The position numbers were made by a program, and so were the translations under genes. From Betaproteobacteria bacterium (GTDB taxonomy: Bacteria > Pseudomonadota > Gammaproteobacteria > Burkholderiales > Burkholderiaceae_C): a stretch of 6,894 bases of DNA. The stretch lies in assembly GCA_009922295.1 (NCBI GenBank), contig RFWA01000130.1, forward strand, positions 1 through 6,894. Reading direction: 5' to 3'. Position 1 is the first letter of the stretch, and every line of letters begins with the position of its first letter. Below are positions 6,630-6,894 of this stretch, one piece after another. The notes beneath the pieces were generated by a model. It saw only the letters and a list, made by a program, of their open reading frames with translations, searched no databases and had not been told where the DNA came from.

Positions 6630-6703
6630 ATAAGCCAATGTCAAACAACGTCATGGATCTGCCCCACCGGTGGCCGGCGTACCCAATGGAGTCAACCCTA
6701 TGA
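6626..6703 (+). CDS. Possible 25-codon mini-ORF translationally coupled to the downstream deacylase
   Basis: From TTG 6626 (in-frame ATG at 6638) the frame runs to TGA 6701-6703, overlapping the ATG at 6700 of the next gene as ATGA. It begins MNKPMSNNVMDLPH and holds Trp and Tyr (HRWPAYP), with no signal peptide or membrane segment. A strong AAAAGGAGA lies seven bases before the TTG. It could be a coupling leader, a small protein, or the stub of a deleted gene whose ribosome site survived. I do not recognise it. Confidence 0.3.
   Translation: MNKPMSNNVMDLPHRWPAYPMESTL
6688..6691 (+). promoter_or_regulatory. Ribosome binding site GGAG for the deacylase gene
   Basis: GGAG sits eight bases before the ATG at 6700 and supports that start over the in-frame GTG at 6670. 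Confidence 0.5.
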
Positions 6704-6894
6704 GTCCCTCTACCGTTTCCTGCAGCATTAACCTGCAAGCCCCGGGCAAGCAGATTGGCCACCTGCGCATCAACAAGATCACCAACACCGCCGGTTGGGC
6801 CAGTACCTTCATCCACATCGGCTGCATTGCGCAGGGCGACGGGCCCACCGTGCTGGTGCTGGCGGGCAACCATGGCGACGAGTACGAGGGCCAG
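6700..6894 (+). CDS. Succinylglutamate desuccinylase/aspartoacylase (AstE/AspA) family protein, 3'-partial
   Basis: The first 65 codons of a zinc-dependent deacylase of the M14-like AstE/AspA family, running off the window. The diagnostic strand and zinc motif are present at the very end: LVLAGNHGDEYEGQ, with His58 and Glu61 as the first two metal ligands (third ligand, catalytic Glu and the rest lie outside). The N-terminus (APGKQIGHLRIN, then GDGPTVLVL) resembles members related to DoeB, which deacetylates N-acetyl-diaminobutyrate, but this is only a family-level hint. Such enzymes release an acyl group from an N-acyl or similar amide, which fits a locus that already has a CocE hydrolase. 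The gap from the previous large gene is about 120 bases and contains mini-ORFs overlapping this start as ATGA, so it is probably part of the same transcript. Confidence 0.85.
   Translation, partial: MSPSTVSCSINLQAPGKQIGHLRINKITNTAGWASTFIHIGCIAQGDGPTVLVLAGNHGDEYEGQ

Overview
The window reads as a catabolic accessory locus from a GC-rich Gram-negative bacterium. Base composition (about 60-63% G+C by eye), codon use and gene content resemble Burkholderiales (Betaproteobacteria, Comamonadaceae-like). That taxonomic guess is inference, since no rRNA or other marker gene is present. Every supported gene is on the + strand and most are tightly packed. No tRNA, rRNA, CRISPR array, insertion sequence or convincing intrinsic terminator was seen.

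Layout. (1) Positions 1-1747 hold a CocE/NonD-family serine hydrolase whose 5' end lies outside the window. Its frame runs to a stop at 1461, but the proper C-terminal end of the family continues in another frame from about 1292 to 1747. The gene is therefore broken by an internal deletion plus frameshift near 1291-1300. (2) Positions 1748-1857 are a short control region with a TATAAT box overlapping a GTATAC-centred near-palindrome. It lies directly before (3) a GntR/FadR-type (FCD) repressor at 1858-2616. (4) An enolase-superfamily, mandelate-racemase-like enzyme follows at 2638-3822. (5) A gluconate 5-dehydrogenase-like short-chain dehydrogenase is at 3870-4634. (6) A complete 640-residue CocE-type hydrolase is at 4657-6579. 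(7) Positions 6576-6703 hold a chain of two tiny overlapping ORFs. (8) The start of a zinc-dependent succinylglutamate desuccinylase/aspartoacylase-family protein runs from 6700 off the window end.

How the parts may work together (inference). Genes 3 to 8 look like one co-transcribed unit under an FCD regulator that probably senses a carboxylic acid. The CocE hydrolase(s) and the AstE/AspA-type deacylase could remove acyl groups by ester or amide hydrolysis. The enolase-superfamily enzyme could dehydrate or epimerise the resulting hydroxy- or sugar-acid, and the dehydrogenase could interconvert hydroxyl and keto forms. The substrate cannot be read from the sequence. The points most worth checking are the broken first hydrolase, the operator-like site with a nearly leaderless start, the missing second lysine in the enolase-superfamily enzyme, and the overlapping mini-ORF chain before the last gene.
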